Counted from the stretch's first letter, positions 34,621 to 44,285 are shown. The stretch: 46,348 bases of DNA from Streptomyces albicerus (GCF_008905045.1 NZ_VWMY01000074.1:1-46348); one strand, 5' to 3'. Notes: generated from the letters alone by a model not told the origin. Translations and numbers: made by a program.

Positions 34621-34663
34621 CTCGAACCTGCGGCCAAGCGCTTAGAAGGCGCTTGGGCTATCC
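34621..34663 (-). pseudogene. tRNA-Arg(UCU) remnant, probable attachment site
   Basis: The minus strand resembles the middle of a tRNA-Arg(UCU). GGATAG is followed by the perfect anticodon arm CAAGCGC-CTTCTAA-GCGCTTG... and then GCAGGTTCGAG, where the T-arm should continue with GTCCTGC but instead diverges. No acceptor stem can be formed on either side. Such partial tRNA duplicates are typical attL/attR scars of integrative elements that use the tRNA 3' half as target. No integrase is seen nearby, so which side was inserted is open. Confidence 0.55.
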
Positions 34664-34882
34664 GCGGACCACTTGCTCTGACCTGCGACTTTCTGTCCCC
34701 TGACGTACTGTCAGTCATTTTGTGGGACGTATGTGGGATCAGGCGGTCGTGGGAACCGTGGGGCGCCAGCGTGTCTCCGTGGCTCGGCGTAGCCTCACAC
34801 CATCCTCACACGCTCGACGGCGATCGCGGAAATAAATCTGCCGCCCCCCGGCGTTCTCGATCTTCGAGCCGAGGAGGGGAAG

Positions 34883-35773
34883 GTGTCGGGCCTGAAGCTG
34901 TTCCACACGACGAATAGCGGCGTGACGGAGGTCGCGCCGCGTCTTGCTGAGGTCGAGGCTGATGTGCAGAGCCTTATCGAGGCGCACATGGAGACGATGC
35001 TGGGAGTGCGGTTCCTCGCGAGCGAGTACGTCATCGACTGTGTCGACGGCGGACGGATCGACTCGCTGGGGCTCGACGAGAACGGGGCGCCGGTGATCGT
35101 CGAGTACAAGCGCGGCACGGATGCCGGTGTCATCAATCAGGGCCTCTTCTATATGGCCTGGTTGATGAGCCACAAGGACGCCTTTCGGAGTCTGGTCCGC
35201 GACCGGCTCGGGGTGAGGGTCGCGTCCCAGGTCCTGTGGAGTGCACCCCGGCTGATCTGTGTCGCCGGTGACTTCACCTGCTACGACGCGCACGCTGTCC
35301 GCGAGCACCGCCGTAGCATCGACCTGGTCCGCTACCGCTTCTTCGGCACGGACCTCATCGGACTTGAGACCGCGGCCTCCGTCACCGGACATGCGACTGT
35401 CCCCAGGGCGGCCCGTCGACGGGCGTCAGCGGTGCCGAGTGCCCGAAGGCGAGACGGGGCAATGACAGAGCTGGCTGCGGCGGTCGACGAGGTCTTGCTC
35501 GGCCTCGGGGACGGCGTCACCCGGGTCCAGCGCAAAACCTATTGCGCCTACCAGCGGCTGCGGAACTTCGCCTGCGTCTGTCCGCCGCAGAAGGCCAAGC
35601 TGCTTGTCTATCTCAAGGCGGATCCGAAGGGGGTCGACATTGTTTCCGGATTCACCCGGGACGTGACGGGGCTCGGCCACCATGGTACGGGCGATCTTGA
35701 GGTGCAGCTTCGTACGAAGCGGGACCTGGAGCGCGCGCAGGATCTGTTCCGCCTCAGCTACGCCGCGGCGTAG
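34883..35773 (+). CDS. NucS/DUF91-like endonuclease domain protein with DUF5655-like C terminus
   Basis: 296 aa. The N-terminal half holds a PD-(D/E)xK core: RIDSLGLDENGAPVIVEYKRG gives the Asp and the E-x-K signature, with QGLFYMAWLMSHKDAF following. After a basic linker, the C-terminal half (about residues 190-296, TYCAYQRLRNFACVCPPQKAKLLVYLK) resembles the DUF5655 type often attached to such nucleases. It may cleave DNA in repair or defence. The GTG at 34883 follows GAGGAGGGGAAG. It is monocistronic and begins the accessory region, next to the tRNA remnant. Confidence 0.8.
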   Translation: MSGLKLFHTTNSGVTEVAPRLAEVEADVQSLIEAHMETMLGVRFLASEYVIDCVDGGRIDSLGLDENGAPVIVEYKRGTDAGVINQGLFYMAWLMSHKDAFRSLVRDRLGVRVASQVLWSAPRLICVAGDFTCYDAHAVREHRRSIDLVRYRFFGTDLIGLETAASVTGHATVPRAARRRASAVPSARRRDGAMTELAAAVDEVLLGLGDGVTRVQRKTYCAYQRLRNFACVCPPQKAKLLVYLKADPKGVDIVSGFTRDVTGLGHHGTGDLEVQLRTKRDLERAQDLFRLSYAAA

Positions 35774-35835
35774 CGGCTTCTCCTCCGGGTGGCTGGTCCG
35801 GTGGGGTGTGTGGTTGTGGGCTGTTGTCGTGGTGC

Positions 35836-35925
35836 TGCCTCTCGACGTGGTGGTCAGGACGTGGCGGTGGACTATCAATGATGCGGGATCCCCGGTTTGG
35901 CTAACCTGGGATCGGGTGCTATATG
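35836..35925 (+). repeat. Hairpin repeat, copy A
   Basis: About 90 bp sharing TCGACGT, GTGGCGGTGGA, CAATGATGCG and a hairpin with copy B at 45377-45468. The hairpin core here is GATCCCCGGTT (35887-35897), loop TGGCT, and a right arm with one mismatch (35903-35913). Both copies have the same orientation and enclose about 9.5 kb including the conflict operon. It could also act as terminator for the preceding nuclease gene. Confidence 0.6.
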
Positions 35926-36045
35926 CGGGTCGTTGACGCCGCTTACCTGCGAGGCGGACCGGCGTCGACGAGGATGCGGGCGCCGCCCAAGGGCAACCTC
36001 GCGGCCTCACGGTGGGCCAGTGGCCGGTGACACAAACCGTGGAGG

Positions 36046-37491
36046 TCACTCGTCCTGGAACGGCCGGATCTGACGCATGGCCAGCACCGTGCCGTCCCGG
36101 CTGATCGAGACCACGCCGTTCCAGTTGCGGTCCCAGAAGGTCCCGTGCCGCTTGGCCCTCCACGTGTGCACCCGTTGCCGATAGGCGGCGACGTCGGCGT
36201 GGCGTTTGTCTTCCTCCCTGGTAACGAGGGCACCGAGGATGTCGGCCGCGACGCCGGAGAACGCCTGGACCCGCTCGCCGTTGAGCCGGAAGACATGGTC
36301 CGTGCCCTCAAACTTCTCGCCCAGCAGCGTGTAACCCGCGTCCTGGACGCTGCCGGCCGCGGCGTGCGCGAAGCCCTGGAAGAAATCACTGCCCTGACGT
36401 GTGGTGAGCAGTGCGGCGGTGGATTCCCCGTCGCCGGCGAACGCCGTCAGGCCGGCGGCGTCGGCGTGAGCCAGGGCACGCTGGAACCACTCGTATTCGT
36501 CGGGACCGACCTGGCATCCGGGTTCGGAGGAGTCGGGGTCCTTGCCCTTGCCCGGCTTGAAGATGCCGATGGCCGGGTTCTTGTCGCCCACAGGCAGGCC
36601 GATGTCGGCGGCGGGCGTGCCTTTCGGGATATGCAGCCAGCCGCCGGGGCCGTCGGCGTGCAGGGCGTGGACGGTGAGCGGGTCGCTCAGGGAGATCTCC
36701 GTGCTGAACAGCAGGGCCGGCGTTTCGTTCCAGGCTCCGATGTGTACCCCGTCCGCGTGGACCGCTGCGGAGGCGAGTTGCTCGTATGCCTTCTGCCGGT
36801 CACTGTGGTTGCCCTTGCACGCGATCGGGAAGACGCGTGAGGACTCGCCTGGTTTCCAGACTTCGGCGAAGAACTGCGGGCGGTAGTGGTAGCCGACGGT
36901 CTTCGTTTTCGCCTTGTCCCGGCTGGTCAATGTCCAGCCGGCCCGCAACGCGGTGTCGGCGCGGACGATGGAGACACTGTGGTCGGGATAGCGGCGGGTG
37001 AGGATTTCCTCGCTCACGGCCAATGCGAAGGCATGCCCCAGCTCCTCGGATTGCAGCGCCTTGTAGTACATGGCGATCCGTTTGCCCTCCTCGGACACCG
37101 TGAGGTGGGTTCCGGCATTCGCACTCAGCGCTTGGCAGTACTTGAGGGCGCCCCAGTGTTCAGCCAGCCCGCGCGATGCGCCACGCTGGGACAACGCGAG
37201 GCCGCGGCCGAGGTGGTGCAGTACATCCCAGAACGACAACCGCACCGTCAGGCCGAGTTCCTGGCTGGGGAGCGGGCGCAGTCCCGGCTTGCGTCGCAGC
37301 GGTGCGTATGTGTCTCCCTGCTTGGTCTTGCCCTCCTCCTGACGCTTCTGGAACGTCTCCTTGCGCTCACGTTCCTTGTCGGCCGCAGCTTCCTCGACCT
37401 TGCCCACCAGTTCTCGCGTTGAGTACACCGGTACGGTCACTTGCTGCTGGAGGCTGTGCAGGACTTCTTCGGTCTTCATGGTGCTCGTCAC
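36046..37491 (-). CDS. Uncharacterised protein of the EACC1/caspase operon
   Basis: 481 aa. The N-terminal 70 residues are charged and probably coiled coil (KVEEAAADKERERKETFQKRQEEGKTKQ). The middle contains a nuclease-like core: QFFAEVWKPGESSRVFPIACKGNHSDRQ, in which the CKG sits where PD-(D/E)xK enzymes have E-x-K but Ala replaces Glu, followed by QLASAAVHADGVHIG and ETPALLFSTEI. The C-terminal part is unrecognised. I do not know the family. GTG at 37491 has a GGAGGGG ribosome site. It is 55 bp downstream of the caspase-helicase on the same strand, so it is likely the third gene of that operon, perhaps the target-recognising or effector subunit. Confidence 0.75.
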   Translation of the reverse strand: MTSTMKTEEVLHSLQQQVTVPVYSTRELVGKVEEAAADKERERKETFQKRQEEGKTKQGDTYAPLRRKPGLRPLPSQELGLTVRLSFWDVLHHLGRGLALSQRGASRGLAEHWGALKYCQALSANAGTHLTVSEEGKRIAMYYKALQSEELGHAFALAVSEEILTRRYPDHSVSIVRADTALRAGWTLTSRDKAKTKTVGYHYRPQFFAEVWKPGESSRVFPIACKGNHSDRQKAYEQLASAAVHADGVHIGAWNETPALLFSTEISLSDPLTVHALHADGPGGWLHIPKGTPAADIGLPVGDKNPAIGIFKPGKGKDPDSSEPGCQVGPDEYEWFQRALAHADAAGLTAFAGDGESTAALLTTRQGSDFFQGFAHAAAGSVQDAGYTLLGEKFEGTDHVFRLNGERVQAFSGVAADILGALVTREEDKRHADVAAYRQRVHTWRAKRHGTFWDRNWNGVVSISRDGTVLAMRQIRPFQDE

Positions 37492-37546
37492 GACTGCCCC
37501 TCCCCAGGTCGGATGTCCGGTCAGCTGTGCAGGGCCGACCGGTCAC

Positions 37547-40500
37547 TCAGTCGAACAGCGGCGCCAGTACGTTTGGGCCCGCCAAAATGCGCCAGGCGGG
37601 GATACGGAGAACTCGCTCGACGCTGCCCGCCTTCGCCCCCCGGCCGCCGGATGGCAGTCCGATCAGCAGGCCGGCTCGCTCGTGCATCAGGCGCAGGTGC
37701 CGCGCTGGGTCACGGCCGGGTAGTGGTCCGGCGTCGACCAGTACCGCGGTGTTGCCCTCGGGTGCGGTGAACAGCAGGTCGACCCGCTGCCCGCCGGCCG
37801 CGGCGTCGCGTTCCAGCTCGACGACGCCTCGCGAGGCGAGGAGCTGCTGCACGATGTCGGCGAGGTCCCTGCGGCGCGGATCCTGTTGTGGGTCGGGGCC
37901 ATGTGCGGGAGCCTGGTGTGCATCGACGGCCCGCGCCCGGTTCCACAGGACTGAGCGTGACGACAGCAGGTGCGGAAGCCCGGTCTGCTGCTGCCAGTAG
38001 CCATGGTCGCCCACGGTGATCAACTGGGACTTCGCGCGGGTGATCGCGACGTTCCAGAGGTTGACCTGGCTCGCCACCCAGTGCGCCGTCCTCGGAGGTG
38101 TATTGGCGGTCGCCACCGGGCTGAGGACCATGACGTCGCGCTGACCGCCCTGGAAGGCATGCACCGTGCCCACCCGCACCCGGTCGCTGCCCACCATGCG
38201 CTCCAGGGCATCCTTCTGCGCGCGGAAGGGGGTCACTACACCCACCGTTGCGGTCTCCGGCAGGTGCTGCAGCAGTTCCTTCACGATGTCGGTCACGGCG
38301 GCGGCTTCGGACGGGTTGCGCCACGACTTTCCGCCAGCGCCGCGCGCTGACTCGCTGGAAGGAACGCTCGCCCAGGCCAGCACGGGAGCGGTTTCCCCGG
38401 TGCTCATGAGGTCCACCGCGGGTACCTGCCCCCGTACGTCGGTCAGGATCTCCAGCGCGCCGGAGTAGCAGTGGCCGTTGACGACGTCGGCAATCTGCGG
38501 ATGGCAGCGGTAGTGCTCGTCGAGCAGCAGGGCGGTGTCGCCGTTCTGCGCGGCGGCGTGGTAGGAGGAGTGGGCGTGGTAGGCGAGCCGTCGGTCCTCC
38601 AGCCAGGCCGCGCTGAGTCCCGTCCTGACACGTGCCTGGCGCTCCTGCTCCGGTGAGATGCCGGGGATGTGACTCAGCTGCATCGGATCACCGATGATCA
38701 AAGCCCGCCGGGCGCGGAACAGCAGCGGCAGCACCGCAGCGATGGAGCACTGGCTGGCCTCGTCGATGACGACCAGGTCGAAGAGCTTGGCGTTCGGCCG
38801 CAGCTGACGCACCGCGTGCGTGGTGATCGCCCACCCCTTCAGATGGCCCAGCAGATTCAGGTGGCTGCGCTGGGTCCCCGAGTGCTGCCGCAGCGTCTGG
38901 AGTCGCTGGTTCAACAGCGATCGCCCGCGGCTGAGTGCCTCCGCCGACACTGCCGCGCACAGCTCCGTCGACAGTTCGGCCCGTGTCGTGGCGCAGGCCG
39001 CGCGAGCCTGACGTACGGCCTCCTCGTCGTGGGTGAGCTGGGCTGGCGTGAGTTCACGCACCTGCCGCTCCAGGTCTGTCACGTCCGCCAGATTGTCGAG
39101 GATTTCCGAGACGACGGGCCGTTCGCCGGTCCACGCAGGCAGTTGCGCGGCCACCTGCGGGCTGGCAGCCGAGACGAACGCATTCATCGCACGCTTACGC
39201 CGCCAGCGTCCCCACCAGCCCCCGGCCGTCGCCGCTCTGCGGGTCCGCGCTTCCCAGCGTGCGAGCGTCGAATGATCGTCGGTCGCCCACATCTGTGACA
39301 GGAGCAGCACCGGAAGTCCGATCCTCGCGGCGAGCTCCGCACGCTGCTCAAGCACTCGGGCCAGCTGCACCTCACCCTCGACCTGTCGGCCGGCTTGGTC
39401 GCGTAGAACGGTGACGCGAGCGCGGAGGTTGCGAAGCTCACCCGCCACCGTGGCTGAGCTGCGGCCTGGCTGTGGAGGCGGATCCGACAGCAACTGCTCC
39501 AGCTTCGCGGCCTCCTTGACCAAGGCGTCGACGTTGCCGGTACGCATCATCAGGCCAGGAGCGATGTCGTCGCACCGCTGGGCGACGACGTCCACCGCCT
39601 CGTTGTTGGTGGACGCCACCAGAACCGACTCGCCGGCCGCGACACAGGTGGCGACCACCGAGGTGACGACCTCGCTCTTTCCCGTCCCGGGCGGACCGGT
39701 GGCCACGGTCAGGGGCTGCGTCATCGCTGAGACGACCACCTGCTCCTGGCTCTCGTTGGCCGGTCCTGCGGCGACCACGAGTACCGGATCGGTTTTTGAA
39801 GCGGCGGCGGCACGGTTCAGCAGGGCATCCAGAGCGGTACCGGGTATCTCGTCCGTACGCGTGGAGATGGCCAGCAGATTCTCCACCAGCCCGTCGGTGG
39901 CGAACCGCTCCACGCTCGAAGGAGCAAGAATCACCGCGGCGTTGTGCGCCCCTGGGCGCAGGGCCTCGTTCACCGAATCCGCACGGAGAGCGGAGGCGTC
40001 GAGCGGTTCGAGCTCCGGCAGTCCCAGCTCGCGGAGTAACTCCCGTACGGCTCTGAGCATCTGGGCGTCATTGCCGTGCTGCCATGTTGGCTGCCAGCGG
40101 GCGAGTAACTGGGCAGCCTCGTCCTCGGAGAGAAGCTCGGTCACCACCTTGGTGTGCAAGGACGGCACCCCACTCGGACGGAGCACAGCCCGCCCGCTCT
40201 CGTCCGGAGCCAACTCCATCTGCTGTATGAGCAGCGGCGCGATGCCCACGTCCGTGCGCCGACCGCCCTCGCCGCGGGAGGGGAGGGTGACGGCTGGATA
40301 CCCGTACCAGTACTCGTGCTGATCTGCGGCGCGCCCCGCCCCGTCCTTCGTCTTGCCACCGCCTGATGCGTGCGCTCCGGGCAGCCGGGCTGGAGCCGGC
40401 AGGACCGAGCCCAGACCGGACTGGATGGTCTCGGGTCCTTCGTCCACCAGGAAGTACTGCGAATTCCGCCCGGTCCGCCGGTCGGGCAGCATGCTCGCCG

Positions 40501-41422
40501 CGGCCTGGGAGCTCAGGCACTGGGCGTAGTAGCGGAGCAGCCGCTGCCAGTCGTTGGCGTTCTCGCTGTCGGCAGCGGCCCGCTCGCGTGCTTTCAACTG
40601 GGCAGCCGACGGCGGAGCCGGCTCACCAGGCAGAGCGGGAAGGCTGACCGGACGAGCCACCGATCTGGCGAAGTACAGCGTATGGGTGGCGCGGAAGGTG
40701 GACTTGGTCGGGCGTTGCTCCTTCGGTAGACCTTTTCGCACCATCTGCGCGTTCAGATACTCGAAGAGGTCCTCCGGCGATATCCAGCCGCTGTCCTTGA
40801 TCCGGCCATTTCGCAACCCCTCGACGATTTCGCCCGTGAACCGCGAGGTACCGAGTGTCGACCCCTCGGGAGCCATGGCGGAGGCGGGCTGCAGCGCATC
40901 TGAAGCGGTGATGAAGTACACGCCGGTGGGACGTAGCAGGGTGCTGCGTTCCGCTTCACCCGATTCCGAACCCTCTCCGCCCTTGGCACGCCAGCCTTGG
41001 ACGACCGAACCGCTCGCGCAGCAGTCAAGCAGCACGATCTTGGATGCGGCGCGGCAGGACTGCAGCGTCCGCTCGAGGAAATCCGCCGATACCGCGGTAC
41101 CGGGCAGATCGGCTCGGTCACTGTCTCGGGTGAGGAAGTACAGCTGATTGTCGGATTCGCAGAACTCGCCGTGCCCGCTGAAGTACAGCAGCGCGCTCTC
41201 GCTCTGCTGCCGCTCCTCGAGGAACGACTCGATGGCGTGCAGCATCTCGGCACGCGTCGGATCGGCCACCACGTCGCAGTCGTTGTACTGGCCGATCTCC
41301 GTGTTCTGCAGGACTTCCTTCAGATAGTGCAGATCGGCACGGACCGCCGGAAGGTCGTGGTAAGCGTCGCTGTCGTAGGTCGAGACGCCGATCAGGATGG
41401 CGTAGCGGTCGTTGTTACGCAC
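37547..41422 (-). CDS. Caspase-like protease fused to SF1 (UPF1-like) helicase and nuclease-like tail
   Basis: 1291 aa. Residues 1-240 form a caspase (C14) domain with the catalytic His84 in LYFSGHGEF and Cys135 in LLDCCASGSV. After a linker, the UPF1-like SF1 helicase starts near residue 570: Walker A TGPPGTGKSEVV, then DEASQCSIAAVLPLL (Walker B), GDPMQLSHI, DEHYRCHPQI, GTVHAFQGGQRDVMVLSP and NVAITRAKSQLI, so all main motifs are present. The last 110 residues (GQRVDLLFTAPEGNTAVLVDAGP, RIPAWRIL) look like the Vsr/DUF559-type nuclease tail of related helicases, but key acidic positions are altered. Protease plus nucleic-acid translocase in one chain suggests nucleic-acid sensing coupled to suicide proteolysis. 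It starts 6 bp after the EACC1 gene. Confidence 0.9.
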   Translation of the reverse strand: MRNNDRYAILIGVSTYDSDAYHDLPAVRADLHYLKEVLQNTEIGQYNDCDVVADPTRAEMLHAIESFLEERQQSESALLYFSGHGEFCESDNQLYFLTRDSDRADLPGTAVSADFLERTLQSCRAASKIVLLDCCASGSVVQGWRAKGGEGSESGEAERSTLLRPTGVYFITASDALQPASAMAPEGSTLGTSRFTGEIVEGLRNGRIKDSGWISPEDLFEYLNAQMVRKGLPKEQRPTKSTFRATHTLYFARSVARPVSLPALPGEPAPPSAAQLKARERAAADSENANDWQRLLRYYAQCLSSQAAASMLPDRRTGRNSQYFLVDEGPETIQSGLGSVLPAPARLPGAHASGGGKTKDGAGRAADQHEYWYGYPAVTLPSRGEGGRRTDVGIAPLLIQQMELAPDESGRAVLRPSGVPSLHTKVVTELLSEDEAAQLLARWQPTWQHGNDAQMLRAVRELLRELGLPELEPLDASALRADSVNEALRPGAHNAAVILAPSSVERFATDGLVENLLAISTRTDEIPGTALDALLNRAAAASKTDPVLVVAAGPANESQEQVVVSAMTQPLTVATGPPGTGKSEVVTSVVATCVAAGESVLVASTNNEAVDVVAQRCDDIAPGLMMRTGNVDALVKEAAKLEQLLSDPPPQPGRSSATVAGELRNLRARVTVLRDQAGRQVEGEVQLARVLEQRAELAARIGLPVLLLSQMWATDDHSTLARWEARTRRAATAGGWWGRWRRKRAMNAFVSAASPQVAAQLPAWTGERPVVSEILDNLADVTDLERQVRELTPAQLTHDEEAVRQARAACATTRAELSTELCAAVSAEALSRGRSLLNQRLQTLRQHSGTQRSHLNLLGHLKGWAITTHAVRQLRPNAKLFDLVVIDEASQCSIAAVLPLLFRARRALIIGDPMQLSHIPGISPEQERQARVRTGLSAAWLEDRRLAYHAHSSYHAAAQNGDTALLLDEHYRCHPQIADVVNGHCYSGALEILTDVRGQVPAVDLMSTGETAPVLAWASVPSSESARGAGGKSWRNPSEAAAVTDIVKELLQHLPETATVGVVTPFRAQKDALERMVGSDRVRVGTVHAFQGGQRDVMVLSPVATANTPPRTAHWVASQVNLWNVAITRAKSQLITVGDHGYWQQQTGLPHLLSSRSVLWNRARAVDAHQAPAHGPDPQQDPRRRDLADIVQQLLASRGVVELERDAAAGGQRVDLLFTAPEGNTAVLVDAGPLPGRDPARHLRLMHERAGLLIGLPSGGRGAKAGSVERVLRIPAWRILAGPNVLAPLFD

Positions 41423-41428
41423 CCTCGG

Positions 41429-41866
41429 TCAGCCTGCCGTCGAGGTGTCGCCCCGGCCCGCTGCGCCGCCGGTCGCGTCAGCGTCTGCCGGTAAGGAGCC
41501 ATTGGCCAGGAACCGTTCGAGACGTTCGTCGTCCTCGCGGGCCTCGCGACCGGTAATCCGCAGCGTGGCTCCGTCGGGTCGGGTCGCGATGATCGTGCGC
41601 TGAGGCACCTTGGCCAGCCACACCTGAACGCAGGCTGCCGCGAACGAGCCGGCACTCAGGACCAGACCGACGACCCCCACTACGTCGCCACCTTTGTCGG
41701 TGCCCACAGAGGGACCGGTCGAAGGCAAGCGAAGCGAGGCCGTTGGATCGGCCTCGGACACCTCGGCCAGCAGTTCGCGGGCGTCGCTGCGTGCCCTCAA
41801 CGGATCGTCGTCGATCACAGAGATCAACAGGTGCGGCTGACCTTGGCTGTCGCGGTCGTTGCTCAC
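41429..41866 (-). CDS. Effector-associated constant component EACC1-like protein
   Basis: 145 aa from the GTG at 41866, which has AGGGGGA upstream; an ATG at 41896 lacks a ribosome site. It has a short charged N terminus (SVIDDDPLRARSDARELLAEV), one hydrophobic segment VVGVVGLVLSAGSFAAACVQVWLA, and a beta-rich tail (RTIIATRPDGATLRITGREAREDDERLERFL). This layout is that of EACC1, a small constant partner found beside caspases, trypsin-like proteases and other effectors in predicted conflict systems. It is the first gene of the operon and could anchor or regulate the caspase-helicase. Confidence 0.8.
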   Translation of the reverse strand: MSNDRDSQGQPHLLISVIDDDPLRARSDARELLAEVSEADPTASLRLPSTGPSVGTDKGGDVVGVVGLVLSAGSFAAACVQVWLAKVPQRTIIATRPDGATLRITGREAREDDERLERFLANGSLPADADATGGAAGRGDTSTAG

Positions 41867-42199
41867 GCGTCCCCCTGCGCCGTCGGCGGTCGACATAGAT
41901 GCTTTGGGAAGCTACCGGAGTAGCTGCGAGAGGAAACGTGCAAATTCGGTCGGCCGATTGTTGACGTGAAACCTACTTCGCTCTCGCAGACGGTGTTATC
42001 CGGCTGGAGTTTCGTAGAGCCGACGGCCCGTTCTGGATGTGGGCCGAGAGGGGCCGTTGGACCCAATCGTGGCCTGAAGCAGGGGCCGCTCGACCCTATC
42101 CAGCCGGTGGGCCCCACCGACGATCATGTGGCGGCGGCCGGGAGGCGGCGTGCCATCCACCGTACGCGCGGCGCTTCCTGGTCCGTGAGGCGCTCCGGG
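41867..42199. other. Intergenic region upstream of the EACC1 operon
   Basis: About 330 bp without a supportable gene. It should hold the promoter of the minus-strand EACC1 operon. A small inverted repeat, GCTAC-CGGA-GTAGC, lies near 41911-41924 and could be an operator. Nothing else stands out. Confidence 0.4.
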
Positions 42200-43495
42200 C
42201 TACCGGCGGTGCATCGTTTCCAGGGCCGCGGCCAGGACGTGGGGATCATGGTGGCCCTTGTAGACCGCGGGCGGGTGCGTGTCGAGCCGGAGGAGTTGGG
42301 ACACCGCCGTCCAGGCGGTTCGCACTGAGTACTCGACGGTGAAGACGACGTCGTCGGGCACTTCCGCGAACTGTCCCATGAAGGCGAGATTAACCGAGCC
42401 TTCGGATACGACCTTGGGCTGGTCGTCGCGGCGGCGGGCCAGGAACTGGCTGGTGATGTACGGCATCAGGCAGGGCACGACGGTGGAGGTCTGAAGGATC
42501 TGGGCCGCCTTCGGCTCGTCGAAGTGCAGGTGGTGCAGGACCTCTTCGAGGATCTCCCGGCCGGAGCACATCGTCATCGGTTTGGGTGTGTGGTTGCCCG
42601 CGTGGCCGGGGAACAGGCCGTAGCCCCACCAGACCGAGAAGTCCTCGGGCTGGTCGCGGTAGACGGGTTGGCGGTTGGCGACGATGGTGAGCAGCCAGTT
42701 GGAGTCGGTGAACGTCATCATGCCGCCCCGGCCGGTCTCCCGACCGCTGAACTCCTCCAGCGCCTTGAGGAACGCCGGATCCTTCGTGGTGACGGTGAAC
42801 GACTCCCAGCGGGACTCCTTGACGTGCTTGTGGAAGGCGTCCGGGTTGCCGAAGTCGTCGCGTCCCCGGGCCAGTCGATGCCAGAGCAGCCACGCGTCCG
42901 AGCTGCGGGGAGGCGGCGGCGGTGCGGAGGTGTGCGAGCCGAGGCTGGAGGCGTCGGTCATGGAGCCGTTGGTGACCAGGACCAGGTCCTCGGGGGCTAC
43001 CTCGATCTGCTCGTCACGGCCGCTGCGGGACAGGTAGATGCGCTCAACCCTTGTACTCCTGCGGCCCGGTGCGAGCCCGAGGTCGGTGACGTGGCATCCG
43101 GTGTGGAGGGTGACGTCGCGTTCGCGCAGCCAGGCGGTCAGGGGGCGCACGATGGAGTCGTACTGGTTGTAGCGGGTGCGGCGGATGCGCGACATGGAGG
43201 CGAACTCGGGGAAGAGGTGGATGAAGCGCCGGAGGTAGCGGCGGAACTCGATCGCGCTGTGCCAGGGCTGGAAGGCGAACGTGGTGCACCACAGGAGCCA
43301 GAAGTTCGTGGCGAAGAAGTGCTCGCCGAAGCAGTCGGTGATCTGCTTGCTGTCCAGGTGGCCCTCCGGGGCAGCCAGGCAGCGGACCAGGTCCAGTCGG
43401 TCGCGTTCGGAGAATCCCATCGAGCGGGTGTCGACGATCTTCCCGTCGCCGTCGACGAGGCGTGCGATGTCGTCCCAGGCGAAGTCCTCGCGCAA
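42200..43495 (-). pseudogene. Oleate hydratase (MCRA family), N-terminally truncated
   Basis: 431 aa of a protein family that is normally over 500 aa. FSERDRLDLVRCL, FFATNFWLLWCTTFAFQPWHSA, FRRYLRRFIHLFP, RTRYNQYDSIVRPL, WWGYGLFPGHAGNH, FMGQFAEVPDDVVFTVEYSVRTAW and the C-terminal AVYKGHHDP are all typical of oleate hydratases, which add water to unsaturated fatty acids using FAD. The N-terminal GxGxxG FAD-binding segment and roughly the first 100 residues are absent, and no frame upstream restores them. The remaining part cannot bind FAD normally, so it is most likely a pseudogene made by deletion. Confidence 0.8.
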
Positions 43496-43679
43496 GCGTG
43501 ATCACCGTTGGACGCGTAGGGCGGAGTGTCGGTGGCGTGGTAAGGGGTAGCCGAGCAGAAGGCCGATGGCGTCCGTCCCGCACGGGCTGCTGCGCCCGGG
43601 ACGCTGTCGGCGCTGGGGCGCCGACCGAATACCACGCCAGGCATGGTGAAGGCGGGCCCGGCTGCCGGCACCAGGGCGG

Positions 43680-44285
43680 TCAGCGGTGCCGACTAGTGTG
43701 CTGTGCGGCTGGTGCCGGGGCAAGAGGGCGCGGTGTGGTTGTGAGATTCGCTGTGTACGGCGGCTTCGCGGGGCTGCTTTGGCGGGTTCCGGTGCCGTGG
43801 GCGAGTTCCTCGGCGAGGTGGGTGAGCAGTGGGGCCGGTGTGTAGGGGGAGGCGTGGATCGCCCAAGTGGGATGGTCGATGCTGGGACCGGCCCAGAGGG
43901 TCCAGGAGGCGAGGGTGCTGTGCGGGTTTTGGGCCGCGAAGGCGTCGAACTGGACGCCGGCGTCGGCTTGGAGGGTTTCCCAGCGGATCCATCGTCCGTC
44001 GACCGTGTGCCTCCAGCCCGCGTCGGTGAGGGGATGGGTGGCTTCGGTGACGGTCTTCTCGGTGGCGGGGCCGCCGATGGCGGTCTCCCAGGCGTCTCCC
44101 TCGGCGAGCCTGTTCAGCAGGGTCTGGAGGACGGGTGCTGGGGTGGCTCCGGAGAGGGTGAGGTGCCACATCCGGTCGGAGACGGGGGTCTCGTAGGCGG
44201 CGATGGTCCAGGCAGTCTCGCGGGTTCGGCTTCGTGGACGAGTTCGGCCCGCAGGGTCTGTTCTTCGTGGATGGCGTGGGTGGTG
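43680..44285 (-). pseudogene. DUF317 protein, frameshifted
   Basis: The main frame (44171-43680, 163 aa) reads MWHLTLSGATPAPVLQTLLNRLAEGDAWETA, WRHTVDGRWIRWETL and WTLWAGPSIDHPTWAIHASPYTPAPLLTHLAEEL, the DUF317 pattern found on Streptomyces integrative plasmids. The expected start of the protein continues in another frame upstream (THAIHEEQTLRAELVHEAEP, then ETAWTIAAYETPVSDR), so a frameshift near 44225 separates them. Function of DUF317 is unknown. With the AlpA-like gene it marks remains of an integrative element. Confidence 0.7.
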
